Below, one piece after another: positions 16,000-24,358 of a DNA stretch of 40,597 bases (positions within the stretch are counted from its first letter, which is position 1; every line of letters starts with the position of its first letter). A program made the position numbers and the translations under genes. Below the pieces are notes generated by a model. The model saw only the letters and a list, made by a program, of their open reading frames with translations. It was not told where the DNA came from and did no database searches. Source of the DNA: Acidobacteriota bacterium (lineage in GTDB: Bacteria > Acidobacteriota > Holophagae > Acanthopleuribacterales > Acanthopleuribacteraceae); assembly GCA_030066195.1 (NCBI GenBank), contig JASJCB010000162.1, positions 1-40,597 of the forward strand, written 5' to 3'.

Positions 16000-16112
16000 G
16001 CAGCGGTCGGGCCAAACTGTTGTACCCCACTCTTATTTGAGTATCACAAAACCTTCATCCCGACCGCCGAACCGCAACCATGCCTGTACTTGTTAGAAGC
16101 ACAAACATAACA
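16000..16112 (+). ncRNA. Structured 5' leader of the exported-protein gene
   Basis: From the predicted sigma-54 start the transcript would contain an 8-bp helix, CGGTCGGG (16004-16011) with CCCGACCG (16059-16066), closing a 47-base loop that holds a small ACTC/GAGT hairpin. It then runs into an intrinsic terminator. It matches no riboswitch class I recognise. If transcription began further upstream, GCTGCCT (15936-15942) could also pair with AGGCAGC (15998-16004). Confidence 0.4.
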
Positions 16113-16155
16113 AGACCAGCCGGTTCCCCTGTGCGGGTTGGTCTGATTTTTTTTT
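16113..16155 (+). terminator. Intrinsic terminator/attenuator just before the start codon
   Basis: AGACCAGCC (16113-16121) pairs with GGTTGGTCT (16136-16144), one G-U, and nine T residues follow at 16147-16155. The next gene starts at 16170, leaving no room for a promoter in between. The gene can therefore be expressed only by read-through, which implies regulated attenuation or a separate short RNA. Confidence 0.75.
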
Positions 16156-16169
16156 AAACGGAGTATATC

Positions 16170-17615
16170 ATGAGAAATTTCCATAGAAATTTGTTGAGCC
16201 GACTACCCCTGACCCTGTTGTTGTTTGCGACGGCCCTGGGGGCCTTCGCAAAATCCCCAACCCCCCTGGCGCCGGCGACGGACGGCCCCGGCAGTAGCGA
16301 CGTCCACAGCAACCAAAATCTTCTCAGCCAGACCTACCATCAAATTGTGAAGGAAGTGGTCGGTGAGGGAAATACCAACTTTCAAATGCTGGGCAGCCCG
16401 GTTTCCTTCAGCTGGCCCGTGGCGCCCGCGGGTCAACTTTCACCACAGGCCTACCAGTTTATGTCTGCCGCACCCACCTATAGCGCCGTTGGCGATGCGG
16501 CAGATCTGTCTGTCTCGAGGTTATTCGACAATTACCGGATGGTCCTCATGCACGTCGGCTATAAACTCAGCCACGAGGCGATGGAGCAAGCGCGGGAATT
16601 TTCGAACCGGGCAACCGAGTTACAAAATCATTTGACAGAGCTTTCAGGCGCCATGAATTCAGCATATGAAGTGCAAAAACAAAACGGCGGTGCGATTTTT
16701 AATGCCCAATACCCTTCGATCACGGACTGGTTGAATGGCCCGGGCCAAACCTGGAAGGAGCGGCAGAAAACCTTGATGGCACATGTCAATGAGCTGATGG
16801 CACAACAGAGGGCACTTGACAGCGCACAACAATCCAACATCCTTGGAGACATCTTGAAAATGACCCAATCGCCGGAAGGCCACGCGACCGGACCGCTGCC
16901 TCATGGCTGGACAAGGGTTCCGAGAAGTGACGGCGTGCTGGAATGGCAACCCTCTTTTAACATCGGGACGACCGGTCAGGATTGGCGCGCTGAGTTGACC
17001 AACGGGACAATCGGTGCGAAGTCCATCACCCTTTCCGCATCGAAGAGCAGCGACGCCGTCAAAAAGTCATGGGCGGGCGCCAACGGCTCGCGTACGGGTA
17101 TCTTCTGGAGCGCCTACGCCAATGGTAGCTGGTCCGAAACGAACATTTCCAAGTCCGATAAAACCGTTAAGGCAAACATCTCGTTTAAGTCCTCAACCGT
17201 GGTTCCCATTACACCGGGCGCCTGGTATAACGGTGGCTTCCTGAGACAGTTAGCCCATGCCGGTAACGATGGCACGGGTTACCAGATTCTCGAGCCCTAT
17301 ACCGCTACCGAAGGCGAACATGCCTTATTCGGCAAAAATGGTATCTGCCCAACCATGGTCACCGGTCTGGTGGTGGTTTACAAACCGTCCTTTGAAGTGA
17401 CCATGAAGTCTTCCACCTATAAAGAACACGAGCGGAAAATCAATGCGGGCGGCGGCTTCAGGATCGGTCCCTTCTCATTCGGCGGTAGCGGCGGTCACTA
17501 TGAGCACGATGTTCGCACTACTGGCAACACCACCACCTTCGGGGGTAGCTCAACATCCGACGACCCGATCATCATCGGCTACACGGTCGGGTTCCCCGGT
17601 CTAGATCACCCTTGA
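16170..17615 (+). CDS. Exported protein of unknown function
   Basis: 481 residues. The Sec signal peptide covers 1-27 (hydrophobic LPLTLLLFATALGAFA, cleavage before KSP). Two predicted amphipathic helices (about 130-172 and 193-228) are followed by a beta-rich, Ser/Gly-rich half ending in GGGFRIGPFSFGGSGG and YTVGFPG. I recognise no family. The combination of a long helical part and a beta-rich tail is compatible with a surface or toxin-like protein, but that is a guess. CGGAG lies 6 bases before ATG. Expression appears to depend on the sigma-54 promoter and the leader terminator upstream. A good terminator follows, so it is probably monocistronic. Confidence 0.8.
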   Translation: MRNFHRNLLSRLPLTLLLFATALGAFAKSPTPLAPATDGPGSSDVHSNQNLLSQTYHQIVKEVVGEGNTNFQMLGSPVSFSWPVAPAGQLSPQAYQFMSAAPTYSAVGDAADLSVSRLFDNYRMVLMHVGYKLSHEAMEQAREFSNRATELQNHLTELSGAMNSAYEVQKQNGGAIFNAQYPSITDWLNGPGQTWKERQKTLMAHVNELMAQQRALDSAQQSNILGDILKMTQSPEGHATGPLPHGWTRVPRSDGVLEWQPSFNIGTTGQDWRAELTNGTIGAKSITLSASKSSDAVKKSWAGANGSRTGIFWSAYANGSWSETNISKSDKTVKANISFKSSTVVPITPGAWYNGGFLRQLAHAGNDGTGYQILEPYTATEGEHALFGKNGICPTMVTGLVVVYKPSFEVTMKSSTYKEHERKINAGGGFRIGPFSFGGSGGHYEHDVRTTGNTTTFGGSSTSDDPIIIGYTVGFPGLDHP

Positions 17616-17642
17616 TGGGGTCTAAAACCTAATGGACAAGAG

Positions 17643-17676
17643 AGCCGGCTCATCGATTAAGGTGGGCCGGCTTTTT
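17643..17676 (+). terminator. Intrinsic terminator after the exported-protein gene
   Basis: AGCCGGCTC (17643-17651) pairs with GGGCCGGCT (17664-17672), one mismatch, and T residues follow to 17676. It lies 28 bases after the stop at 17615. Confidence 0.8.
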
Positions 17677-17775
17677 GTCGTGGTCCCCGAAAACAATTGA
17701 CATGAGCTCCACGCCGGCGATGCCCCGATGGTGTATGATATGCGGAGCTTTGTATCAAAGACCCGGGGTCAAGCC

Positions 17776-20700
17776 ATGGCCGGAAGCCGTTACGAAAAAA
17801 GGCTGGAGCAGCTCTGCGATCTAGGCCGAATCAGCCCTGAGCGGGCCGCGGCCCTAGGGGACGCGTTAGTGGGTTTAGATGAAGATACGGCCTCGCAGCT
17901 CTTTGCACAGGCTACCGCGAACCCCGAAGCGCCCCCCGCCGGCCCGGCGGACATGCCCACCGCCGATGTCGAGGCGCCGGCCCGAACGGACAGCTCACAA
18001 GCCCCGGAACACCGCTTCCCCATCCCCAACTGGTCGCGCTACGAGCCCGCCGGTTTCCTGGGCGAGGGCGGCATGGGCCTCGTCTTTCGCGGCTATGATC
18101 CGCGTCTGGACCGCCACGTCGCCCTTAAATTCCTCAATACCGGCGATCCCGAACGGGTCCAGCGCTTCATTCGCGAGGCCCGGGCTCAAGCCCGGGTAGA
18201 GCACGAACATATCTGTAAGGTCTACGAGGTCGGCGAGGTGGAGGGCCGGCCCTTTATTGCCATGCAGTTCATTGACGGGGTAACCCTGGCCGAGGCCGCG
18301 GCAACCATGGACCTGCATCAGAAACTGACCGCCGTCCAACAAGTCGCTCGCGGCATGCACACGGCCCACCTTGCCGGCCTGGTCCATCGCGATCTCAAGC
18401 CCGCCAACATCATGCTGGAACCCCTTGCCGGCGGCGGCTTCCACCCCTATGTGACCGATTTCGGCCTGGCCCGTTTCGAGCACGGCCAGGAGTTGACCGT
18501 GGACGGTGACGTCCTGGGCACGCCGGGTTACATGGCGCCCGAACAAGCCCTTGGCCGGATCGACAAGCTGGACCGGCGCACCGATGTCTACGCGCTGGGC
18601 GCCACCCTCTACCGCATCCTCACCGGCGTGCCGCCCTACCACGGCTTGTCCCAGGCCGCGGTGCTGGGCGCCATCGTTACGGAAGAACCCAAACCGCCGC
18701 GCCGGTGCAACCCCGATCTGCCCGCCGATGTGGAGACGATTGTGCTGACCTGCCTGGAGAAGCAGCGTCACCGCCGCTACGATTCGGCCCATGCCCTGGC
18801 CGATGACTTGGACCGCTACCTCAACGGCGATCCCATCCTGGCCCGGCCCGCCGGCCTCGGCTACCGCCTGCAAAAGTTGCTGCGCAAGCACCGTACCGTG
18901 GCCTGGGTGGCTCTGGCCGCGGTGCTGCTGCTGCTGGTCTCCCTGGGCTGGGGGACCTGGCGCGCGGCAAGGAAGGAGCACCTGGCCCGCGAACTGACCG
19001 AGCGCACGGCCGAGATCCAGGCCCTCGCCGATTACTCTCGCCTGGCGCCCGCCCACGATATCCGCGGCGATCGCGCCAAATTAGACCGTCGCCTGGCCGC
19101 CATCCAGGCCGAAATCGACCGCGCAGGCAGCCTGGCTCGCGGGCCGGGCAGTTATGCTCTGGGCGCCGCCCTTCTTGCCCTTGAACGCTATCAGCCCGCA
19201 CTCGAGCACCTGCAACGGGCCTGGCAGTTGGGTTATCGCCAACCCCGCGTCGCCTATGCGCTCGGCGTGACTTATGCCGCTCGCTACCGCGACGAACTGG
19301 CCCGCGCTCGTTTGATCACCGACGTCAAGCAGCAGCAACTCGCCCTAAGCCGGATCGGCGCCGATTACCGCGACCCCGCCCTCGAATTCCTTCAACGGGC
19401 CTCCCCGACCGAGGTGACCTCGCCCGACTTCCTGGCCGCCCTCATCGCCTACTGCCGCCAAGACTTCGACGAGGCGCTGACCCATCTCGCGGCCGCCTCG
19501 CGTGCGTCCGCCTGGTTTTACCAGGCCGTCAAGCTGGAGGCCGATATCTACCGCGACCTGGCCGGCCGGAGCAATGAAGCCGGCGATGTGGACCGGGCCA
19601 GGGCTTACTTCGATCGCGCTCTTGCCACCTACGCGCGGGCCGCTGAGATCGCCGCAAGCGACCCCGATATTTACAAGGGGGCCTGCCGGGCCCTGTTGCA
19701 GATGTTCCTCATGGAAACCTTCTCCACCCAGAATATCAAGCCTCATCTGGACAAGGGTCTGGCCCTGATCACGGCGGCCCTGACGCTTGACCCCGATGAT
19801 CTTGGCGCCACCGAGCTGTGCGTCAAGCTTTACCGGTACGCCGCCCTGCGAAGTGAGGATCAGGGCGAGGATCCCGGTCCCCTGCTCGGCGAGGCGGAAC
19901 GGATCGCTACCGAGGCTCTGGCCCGGAGCGGGGACCACTCGTTACTGCACTTGGAACTGGGCCGCATTTACTGGCAATGGGCCCAGTGGCGCAACAACAT
20001 CGGCGGGGACCCGCGTGCAATGATTCGCGCCGCCGCCGCTTCCCTGGACAAGGTGGCTGAGAAGGACCGCGATTATCGCTTCGACTACACCTATGGCTCG
20101 GCCCAGAAGGCCTATGCCCGCCGGCAGGCCGGGAGCGGCGAGCAGGCCTGCGATGCCTATGAACGGGCCATCGTCAGTTTTAGGCGCGCCGTGATCTCCT
20201 GGCCCGGCCATGTGGCCATGCACAATAACCTTACCCTGTGCTTGATTTCACTTTCCGCCATCAAGACATGTCCCGGCAATCCCATCGCGCGCTTGGAAGA
20301 GGCGGTCTCGGTAATGGATGCGGCCATCGCCGTCAAGCCGTCGGAACCCGTGCTGTATTACCAGAAGGGGCGGGCGCTCTTTCGCCTGGCTCAGGGCGGC
20401 GACGTGGGGAGCGGCCGGTTGGACGGCGCTCTGGCCGACCAGGCCCTGACCGTCTACCAGCAGGCGGCGGCGCTCAGGCCCGAATGGGGCAACCTCTACA
20501 ACGTCATCGGCGGCGTTCACCTCACCCGGGGCCGCCATGCCTGGGAGATAGGCCGGGCGCCCGACCCCTTCTTCAACGAGGCATTGGCCGCTTACACAAG
20601 GGCGGCAGAGCTGATGCCCAAGTCCCGGCTGGTGCCCCAGAACAGGGCATGGGTCCACTTCTACCGCGGCAAGTTCCTGGTCCGCGAGGGCAAGGACGGT

Positions 20701-21339
20701 GAAGCGGATCTGGAAAAGGCGTTCGACTTCGCGCAACAAGCCCTGGATCGGGGCGGCGCGACCACCGCACATCTGTGCAGGGGCAGTGTCTGGCGTCTGC
20801 GCGGGGAACAGGTTTTCCACGACGGCGGCGACCCGTCGCCCTTTCTCGAGAAGGCGGCGGCGAGCTTCGCGGCAATCCTGGCCAAACGGGCCGACGATGC
20901 GGAAGCCCATCGTTCCCTGGGTCGCACGCACACGCTGCAAGCCCGTGGGCTGATAGCAGCGGGCCTGGACCCGGGATCGGCCTTGCAACGGGCCGGGCAA
21001 AGCCTGACCAAAGCCCTGGAGTTGGAGCGGGAAGCCGCCCATTTCCCCATTGCCATGGTCCGCTACCAACTGGTGCTGGCCGAGTACGCGGCGGCCCGCG
21101 GCCAAACGGACGAAGCGGCGATAACCCACGCCATGGCGCTGTTGGACCGGATAGAGGCCGTCAGACCGGGTTATGCGGAGGCCGGTGTGTTGCGCGCCTG
21201 CCTGTTGAAACTAAAGGGTAGTGAGCCCGAGCGAGCCCGCCACGAGCTGCGGCAGGCCCTGGAAACCAATGCTTTTTTAAGCAGCGAGTGGGTCTCCCGT
21301 TTCGGCCTATTGGGCCGGGAGGACAAGGAACGGCGCTAA
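17776..21339 (+). CDS. Large Ser/Thr protein kinase with membrane helix and TPR-like repeats
   Basis: About 1187 residues. Kinase domain about 88-355: loop GEGGMGLV (96-103), Lys118, HRDLKPAN (204-211), DFG (228-230), APE (254-256). A transmembrane helix at about 373-394 is followed by roughly 790 residues of TPR-like helical repeats (for example YQPALEHLQRAWQLG and ARAYFDRALATYARAAE). It is a PASTA-less, TPR-type transmembrane kinase. The frame is open to ATG 17728, but those first 16 residues lack a ribosome-binding site. ATG 17776 has GGGG at a 6-base distance and is preferred; this is uncertain. TTGACA lies at 17697 without a well-placed -10. Its stop directly abuts that of the minus-strand gene at 21340. 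Confidence 0.88.
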   Translation: MAGSRYEKRLEQLCDLGRISPERAAALGDALVGLDEDTASQLFAQATANPEAPPAGPADMPTADVEAPARTDSSQAPEHRFPIPNWSRYEPAGFLGEGGMGLVFRGYDPRLDRHVALKFLNTGDPERVQRFIREARAQARVEHEHICKVYEVGEVEGRPFIAMQFIDGVTLAEAAATMDLHQKLTAVQQVARGMHTAHLAGLVHRDLKPANIMLEPLAGGGFHPYVTDFGLARFEHGQELTVDGDVLGTPGYMAPEQALGRIDKLDRRTDVYALGATLYRILTGVPPYHGLSQAAVLGAIVTEEPKPPRRCNPDLPADVETIVLTCLEKQRHRRYDSAHALADDLDRYLNGDPILARPAGLGYRLQKLLRKHRTVAWVALAAVLLLLVSLGWGTWRAARKEHLARELTERTAEIQALADYSRLAPAHDIRGDRAKLDRRLAAIQAEIDRAGSLARGPGSYALGAALLALERYQPALEHLQRAWQLGYRQPRVAYALGVTYAARYRDELARARLITDVKQQQLALSRIGADYRDPALEFLQRASPTEVTSPDFLAALIAYCRQDFDEALTHLAAASRASAWFYQAVKLEADIYRDLAGRSNEAGDVDRARAYFDRALATYARAAEIAASDPDIYKGACRALLQMFLMETFSTQNIKPHLDKGLALITAALTLDPDDLGATELCVKLYRYAALRSEDQGEDPGPLLGEAERIATEALARSGDHSLLHLELGRIYWQWAQWRNNIGGDPRAMIRAAAASLDKVAEKDRDYRFDYTYGSAQKAYARRQAGSGEQACDAYERAIVSFRRAVISWPGHVAMHNNLTLCLISLSAIKTCPGNPIARLEEAVSVMDAAIAVKPSEPVLYYQKGRALFRLAQGGDVGSGRLDGALADQALTVYQQAAALRPEWGNLYNVIGGVHLTRGRHAWEIGRAPDPFFNEALAAYTRAAELMPKSRLVPQNRAWVHFYRGKFLVREGKDGEADLEKAFDFAQQALDRGGATTAHLCRGSVWRLRGEQVFHDGGDPSPFLEKAAASFAAILAKRADDAEAHRSLGRTHTLQARGLIAAGLDPGSALQRAGQSLTKALELEREAAHFPIAMVRYQLVLAEYAAARGQTDEAAITHAMALLDRIEAVRPGYAEAGVLRACLLKLKGSEPERARHELRQALETNAFLSSEWVSRFGLLGREDKERR

Positions 21340-22047
21340 TCAGCCCCCGGGATCGATCGTAACCTCCGCTTCCTCGCCGCCGACAACCTCAAATTTCAGA
21401 TTGGAGGAGCCTTCGTGTTTGGGATTTACGAAGCTGACGATCAGGGTCTTTCCTTTGGGTGAGACAAGCGTGGTCCCTTTGCCGATGCCGGCCGCGGGAA
21501 GGTCGATTTGTACGCCCCCCATATTGACTTTCACGTCTCGCAACAGTCCTTCTTTGACACAGATCAGTTGCTGCCCGCTTGGCACGGCAACCATCACCCT
21601 CAAGGCCGGCAAGGGATCGTCCACCACCCTGAAAGAGGCATATTTCAGGCCGCCCTCCGGGACAATGACGATGCGGTAGGTTTTCGGTCCGTATCTGTAA
21701 TGAAAGATGCCTTCTGCTCCCTCTTTAAATTTCAGGAGCTTTTTGGTCAGAATGGGACCTTTAAAGGGGGAGGACCTGTCGACAAATTTAAGATCCAGCT
21801 TGTGAGGGGCGGAGCCGGGATCCGAGAATACGACCGTTGCATCGGGCGACAGGGGAGGAAGGCAGAAACGAAGGGTGCCTTCAAAAGGGGCGACAATCAA
21901 CTCGTTGGTTGTAAATGGCATGGCGCCGGTGAACAGATCCGCTTCCCTGTCTTGGGAAAATACCGGAGCCGCCGCTGCCAACGCGATCAGAGGTAGACTC
22001 AAAAAAACACGTGTAGTTATATTCCGAATGCTGCCTTGAGGTGACAA
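21340..22047 (-). CDS. Exported protein of unknown function
   Basis: 235 residues with a signal peptide (hydrophobic VFLSLPLIALAAAAPVFS, cleavage near SQD). The mature part is Gly/Pro/Val-rich and beta-like (for example TVVFSDPGSAPHKLDL and GKTLIVSFVNPKHEG). I recognise no family. The TTG start at 22047 is supported by AAGGAG 6 bases upstream. Its own promoter lies 60-90 bases upstream. It is downstream of, and co-oriented with, the sigma-54 activator at 22166-23728. Confidence 0.72.
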   Translation of the reverse strand: MSPQGSIRNITTRVFLSLPLIALAAAAPVFSQDREADLFTGAMPFTTNELIVAPFEGTLRFCLPPLSPDATVVFSDPGSAPHKLDLKFVDRSSPFKGPILTKKLLKFKEGAEGIFHYRYGPKTYRIVIVPEGGLKYASFRVVDDPLPALRVMVAVPSGQQLICVKEGLLRDVKVNMGGVQIDLPAAGIGKGTTLVSPKGKTLIVSFVNPKHEGSSNLKFEVVGGEEAEVTIDPGG

Positions 22048-22107
22048 TTTGCTCTCCTTCTAAAATACATGGGGTGAATATAAATTGTTCGGCCAGAAAC
22101 ACAGAAA

Positions 22108-22137
22108 ATTATAGCGAAGAGCACAAGAGCCAGGCAA
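22108..22137 (-). promoter_or_regulatory. Sigma-70-type promoter for the exported-protein gene
   Basis: On the minus strand: TTGCCT (22137-22132), an 18-bp spacer and a perfect TATAAT (22113-22108), leaving a leader of about 55 bases before TTG 22047. A GGCCCC-AC-GGGGCC hairpin at 22148-22161 lies just after the stop of the upstream activator gene, without a T-run. Confidence 0.6.
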
Positions 22138-22165
22138 GGTCTGCTTTGGCCCCGTGGGGCCGATC

Positions 22166-23728
22166 TCAGGTCTCGAGGGCGCGAATCCGCCGGCGCAGGG
22201 CGGGGGCCGAGACCTCCAGGGCATCGGCGGCGGCCTCCAGATTACCGCCGTTGTCGTTCAGGCAGGTGTTGATCTCGGCCGCGCTCAGGTCGGCGGCCTT
22301 ACGCAGGCCCTCCGTCTTGTCGATCATGGTATAGAGCGCGCCGCGGGAAATGCCCAGGGCATCGGCGGTGGCCTTGATGTCCCAGCGAAAGCGGCGCATG
22401 GTGGCGATGACCTCTTCTGCCTCGATGGAGGCAGGCTTGCGGCGGGAGGGTCCTACGGGGCTCGGCTTCGGTGCCTCGGGCGTGGGAGTCAGCATCATGG
22501 CCACCTTGGGGACCAGGTGCAGGCTGGGCTTGCCGCGACAGCCGATGACGAGCTGGCGAACCATGTTGCGCAGCTGACGCACATTACCTGGCCAGGAAAA
22601 GGCAAGCAGCCGTTGGGTGAGGGCCGCGGGCAGCCAGGGGTCCGCATAGGGGTCGTCTTGTCTTAACAGGTGGGCCTCGCCCAGAGCGGTGAGCTCCAGG
22701 GCCGCGAAATGGAAAAAGAGCCGTCCCAGATCCTCGAGCCGGTCGCGCAGGGGCGGCAGATGGATCTCGTAACCCGCGAGTCGGTGGAACAGCGGCGCCT
22801 TGAAAGAATCGTCGGCCATGCGGGCCTCCAGGTCCATATCGGTGGCGGCGATGAGCCGTGTATCGATGGTGACTGGCTGCTGGGAGCCCAGGGGGCTGAT
22901 CTCACCGCTCTCCAAGGCGCGCAAAAGCAGGGCCTGGACCTCGGGCGGCGTTTCGCCGATCTCGTCGAGGAAGAGGGTGCCGCCCTGTGCGGCGCGGAAA
23001 TAACCGGGCTGAGGGCGGTCGGCACCGGTAAAGGAGCCCTTCATGGCGCCAAACAGTTCGGAAGCGGCCAGGGAAGGGGGAACGGCGCCCATGTTGACAC
23101 TGATGAAGGGTCGCTTACCGGCCACGTAATCGTGGATGGCGCGGGCCGCCAACTCCTTGCCGCTGCCCGTGGGCCCGCGCAGCAGCACGGGGGTGGCCAG
23201 ATCGGCGATCCGTATGATCTCCTCGTGCAGGAACAGGATCGAATCGCTCGCGCCCACCAACGGGTGGTCCGGCGGGGGCGCCTTGCTGTGCGGCAAGGCC
23301 CGGTGCAGCAACAGCACCACCCGGTCGGCCAGGGTGATCGCCACGCCGCGGTCTATCTCATCACTGGAGAGGGTCACCGTCTGCTTCACGGGTTTTTCGA
23401 ATACGGTGATCGGCGTTTTGCTCGCGGCGGTATCCAGCAGCACCTCGCCGCCGGACCCCGCGCTGAGGTAAATGGGCTCACGGCTCACAAACGGGTCGTT
23501 CAGCGGTTTGCCCAGGACTTTGCCCGGGGCGCAGAAATCCGGTGTCTTGCGTGACAACAGCAGCCGGCGACCCCGGTCCAAGCCCAAAAGCAGGGCGCGG
23601 TCACCTACCCGTTGGGGAATGGCGTGGCTGATCACGGTCAAGGCCGGCACCGGTTCTACTTGACCATCAATCCGCTTCGGCTTTTGCGGGGCGGAAGTGG
23701 TGCCGAACTCATCCCGGGAAACAGTCAT
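22166..23728 (-). CDS. Sigma-54 activator, paralogue of the one at 945-2519
   Basis: A 520-residue enhancer-binding protein with the same plan as the first: FHA-like region (about 40-140, with LSRKTPDF and DPFVSREP), AAA+ domain with Walker A GPTGSGKE (185-192), GSFTGA (231-236), TLFLDEIGE (251-259) and WPGNVRQL (379-386), then two Fis-like helix-turn-helix units (about 446-470 and 484-518). The A-to-S change in the GAFTGA loop is shared by both paralogues. AAGAGG precedes ATG 23728. Candidate targets in the window are the sigma-54 promoters at 15973 and 11119. Confidence 0.92.
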   Translation of the reverse strand: MTVSRDEFGTTSAPQKPKRIDGQVEPVPALTVISHAIPQRVGDRALLLGLDRGRRLLLSRKTPDFCAPGKVLGKPLNDPFVSREPIYLSAGSGGEVLLDTAASKTPITVFEKPVKQTVTLSSDEIDRGVAITLADRVVLLLHRALPHSKAPPPDHPLVGASDSILFLHEEIIRIADLATPVLLRGPTGSGKELAARAIHDYVAGKRPFISVNMGAVPPSLAASELFGAMKGSFTGADRPQPGYFRAAQGGTLFLDEIGETPPEVQALLLRALESGEISPLGSQQPVTIDTRLIAATDMDLEARMADDSFKAPLFHRLAGYEIHLPPLRDRLEDLGRLFFHFAALELTALGEAHLLRQDDPYADPWLPAALTQRLLAFSWPGNVRQLRNMVRQLVIGCRGKPSLHLVPKVAMMLTPTPEAPKPSPVGPSRRKPASIEAEEVIATMRRFRWDIKATADALGISRGALYTMIDKTEGLRKAADLSAAEINTCLNDNGGNLEAAADALEVSAPALRRRIRALET

Positions 23729-24162
23729 ATATGCCTCTTAGCAGCTTTGCAGCCTGAGGCTTTTTTAACAATTGTCCGGGACGACTGTCAAGTAAAGCAT
23801 GGTGTGGATCAGGGGCAGAATCAGGTATTCCATTAAGCGTAGAGGAACAGACAATCAGGAAAGATTGCCGGCCAGGTATTTCCGGTGACCTTATTGCGAG
23901 AGAACCAGGGCGAATCTCTTACTGAGGGCCTCTGAACGTTGTCCTGTGGACATCACTAATATGAATCGCTCGCTTACCTTAGTATGTACCTGGAAAAACG
24001 GCATGGATTGGCTTTGCCTGCCATGGTACGGATGGATCATCCTATGGTTGTTGTGTCGGACCGGCGCTCACCTGCTGGAAACCGGAGTCAAATCGGTGCA
24101 TACAACAACAAAACGACATTAAAAGCTGCATAAAAACTATTTGGTCGAAAGATGTTAGATGT

Positions 24163-24272
24163 TTTGTTGTTCCCGGTAACAACAAAGTGCCTACAACCTG
24201 GAACTCGATTGTTCCCGGGACCAATCGAATATTTTATGCATTGTCCTTAGCTGTTCCCGGGAAGAATCGGGT
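24163..24272 (+). ncRNA. Candidate small RNA with repeated TGTTCCCGG hairpins
   Basis: TGTTCCCGG recurs at 24168, 24210 and 24252, exactly 42 bp apart. The first copy is in TTTGTTGTT-CCCGGT-AACAACAAA, a perfect 9-bp stem (24163-24186). The second is in TCGATTG-N10-CAATCGA (24205-24228). The third contains the palindrome TTCCCGGGAA. A terminator follows at 24273. No promoter is clear. The rest of 23729-24358 shows no gene. Confidence 0.35.
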
Positions 24273-24291
24273 ACCGGATGCCGGTTTTTTT
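24273..24291 (+). terminator. Short intrinsic terminator
   Basis: ACCGG-ATG-CCGGT followed by seven T residues (24285-24291). It points right although no plus-strand gene precedes it, which is the main argument for a plus-strand small RNA here. The 5-bp stem is short. Confidence 0.5.
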
Positions 24292-24358
24292 ATGTCTTCC
24301 CAGGGAAATTTCGAGTAAATTGCGGCCAATTCCAGGTTGTTAAACCGGCTTCGTGTTT

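Noticed and set aside
17697..17739. TTGACA with TATGAT as a promoter for the large kinase
   Set aside because: Spacing of 31 bp is far too long; no -10 at 16-18 bp. Left as unexplained.
23738..23758. Sigma-54-like sequence before the second activator
   Set aside because: The GG-N10-GC spacing fits, but the start would fall almost at the ribosome-binding site and the -24 box is poor.
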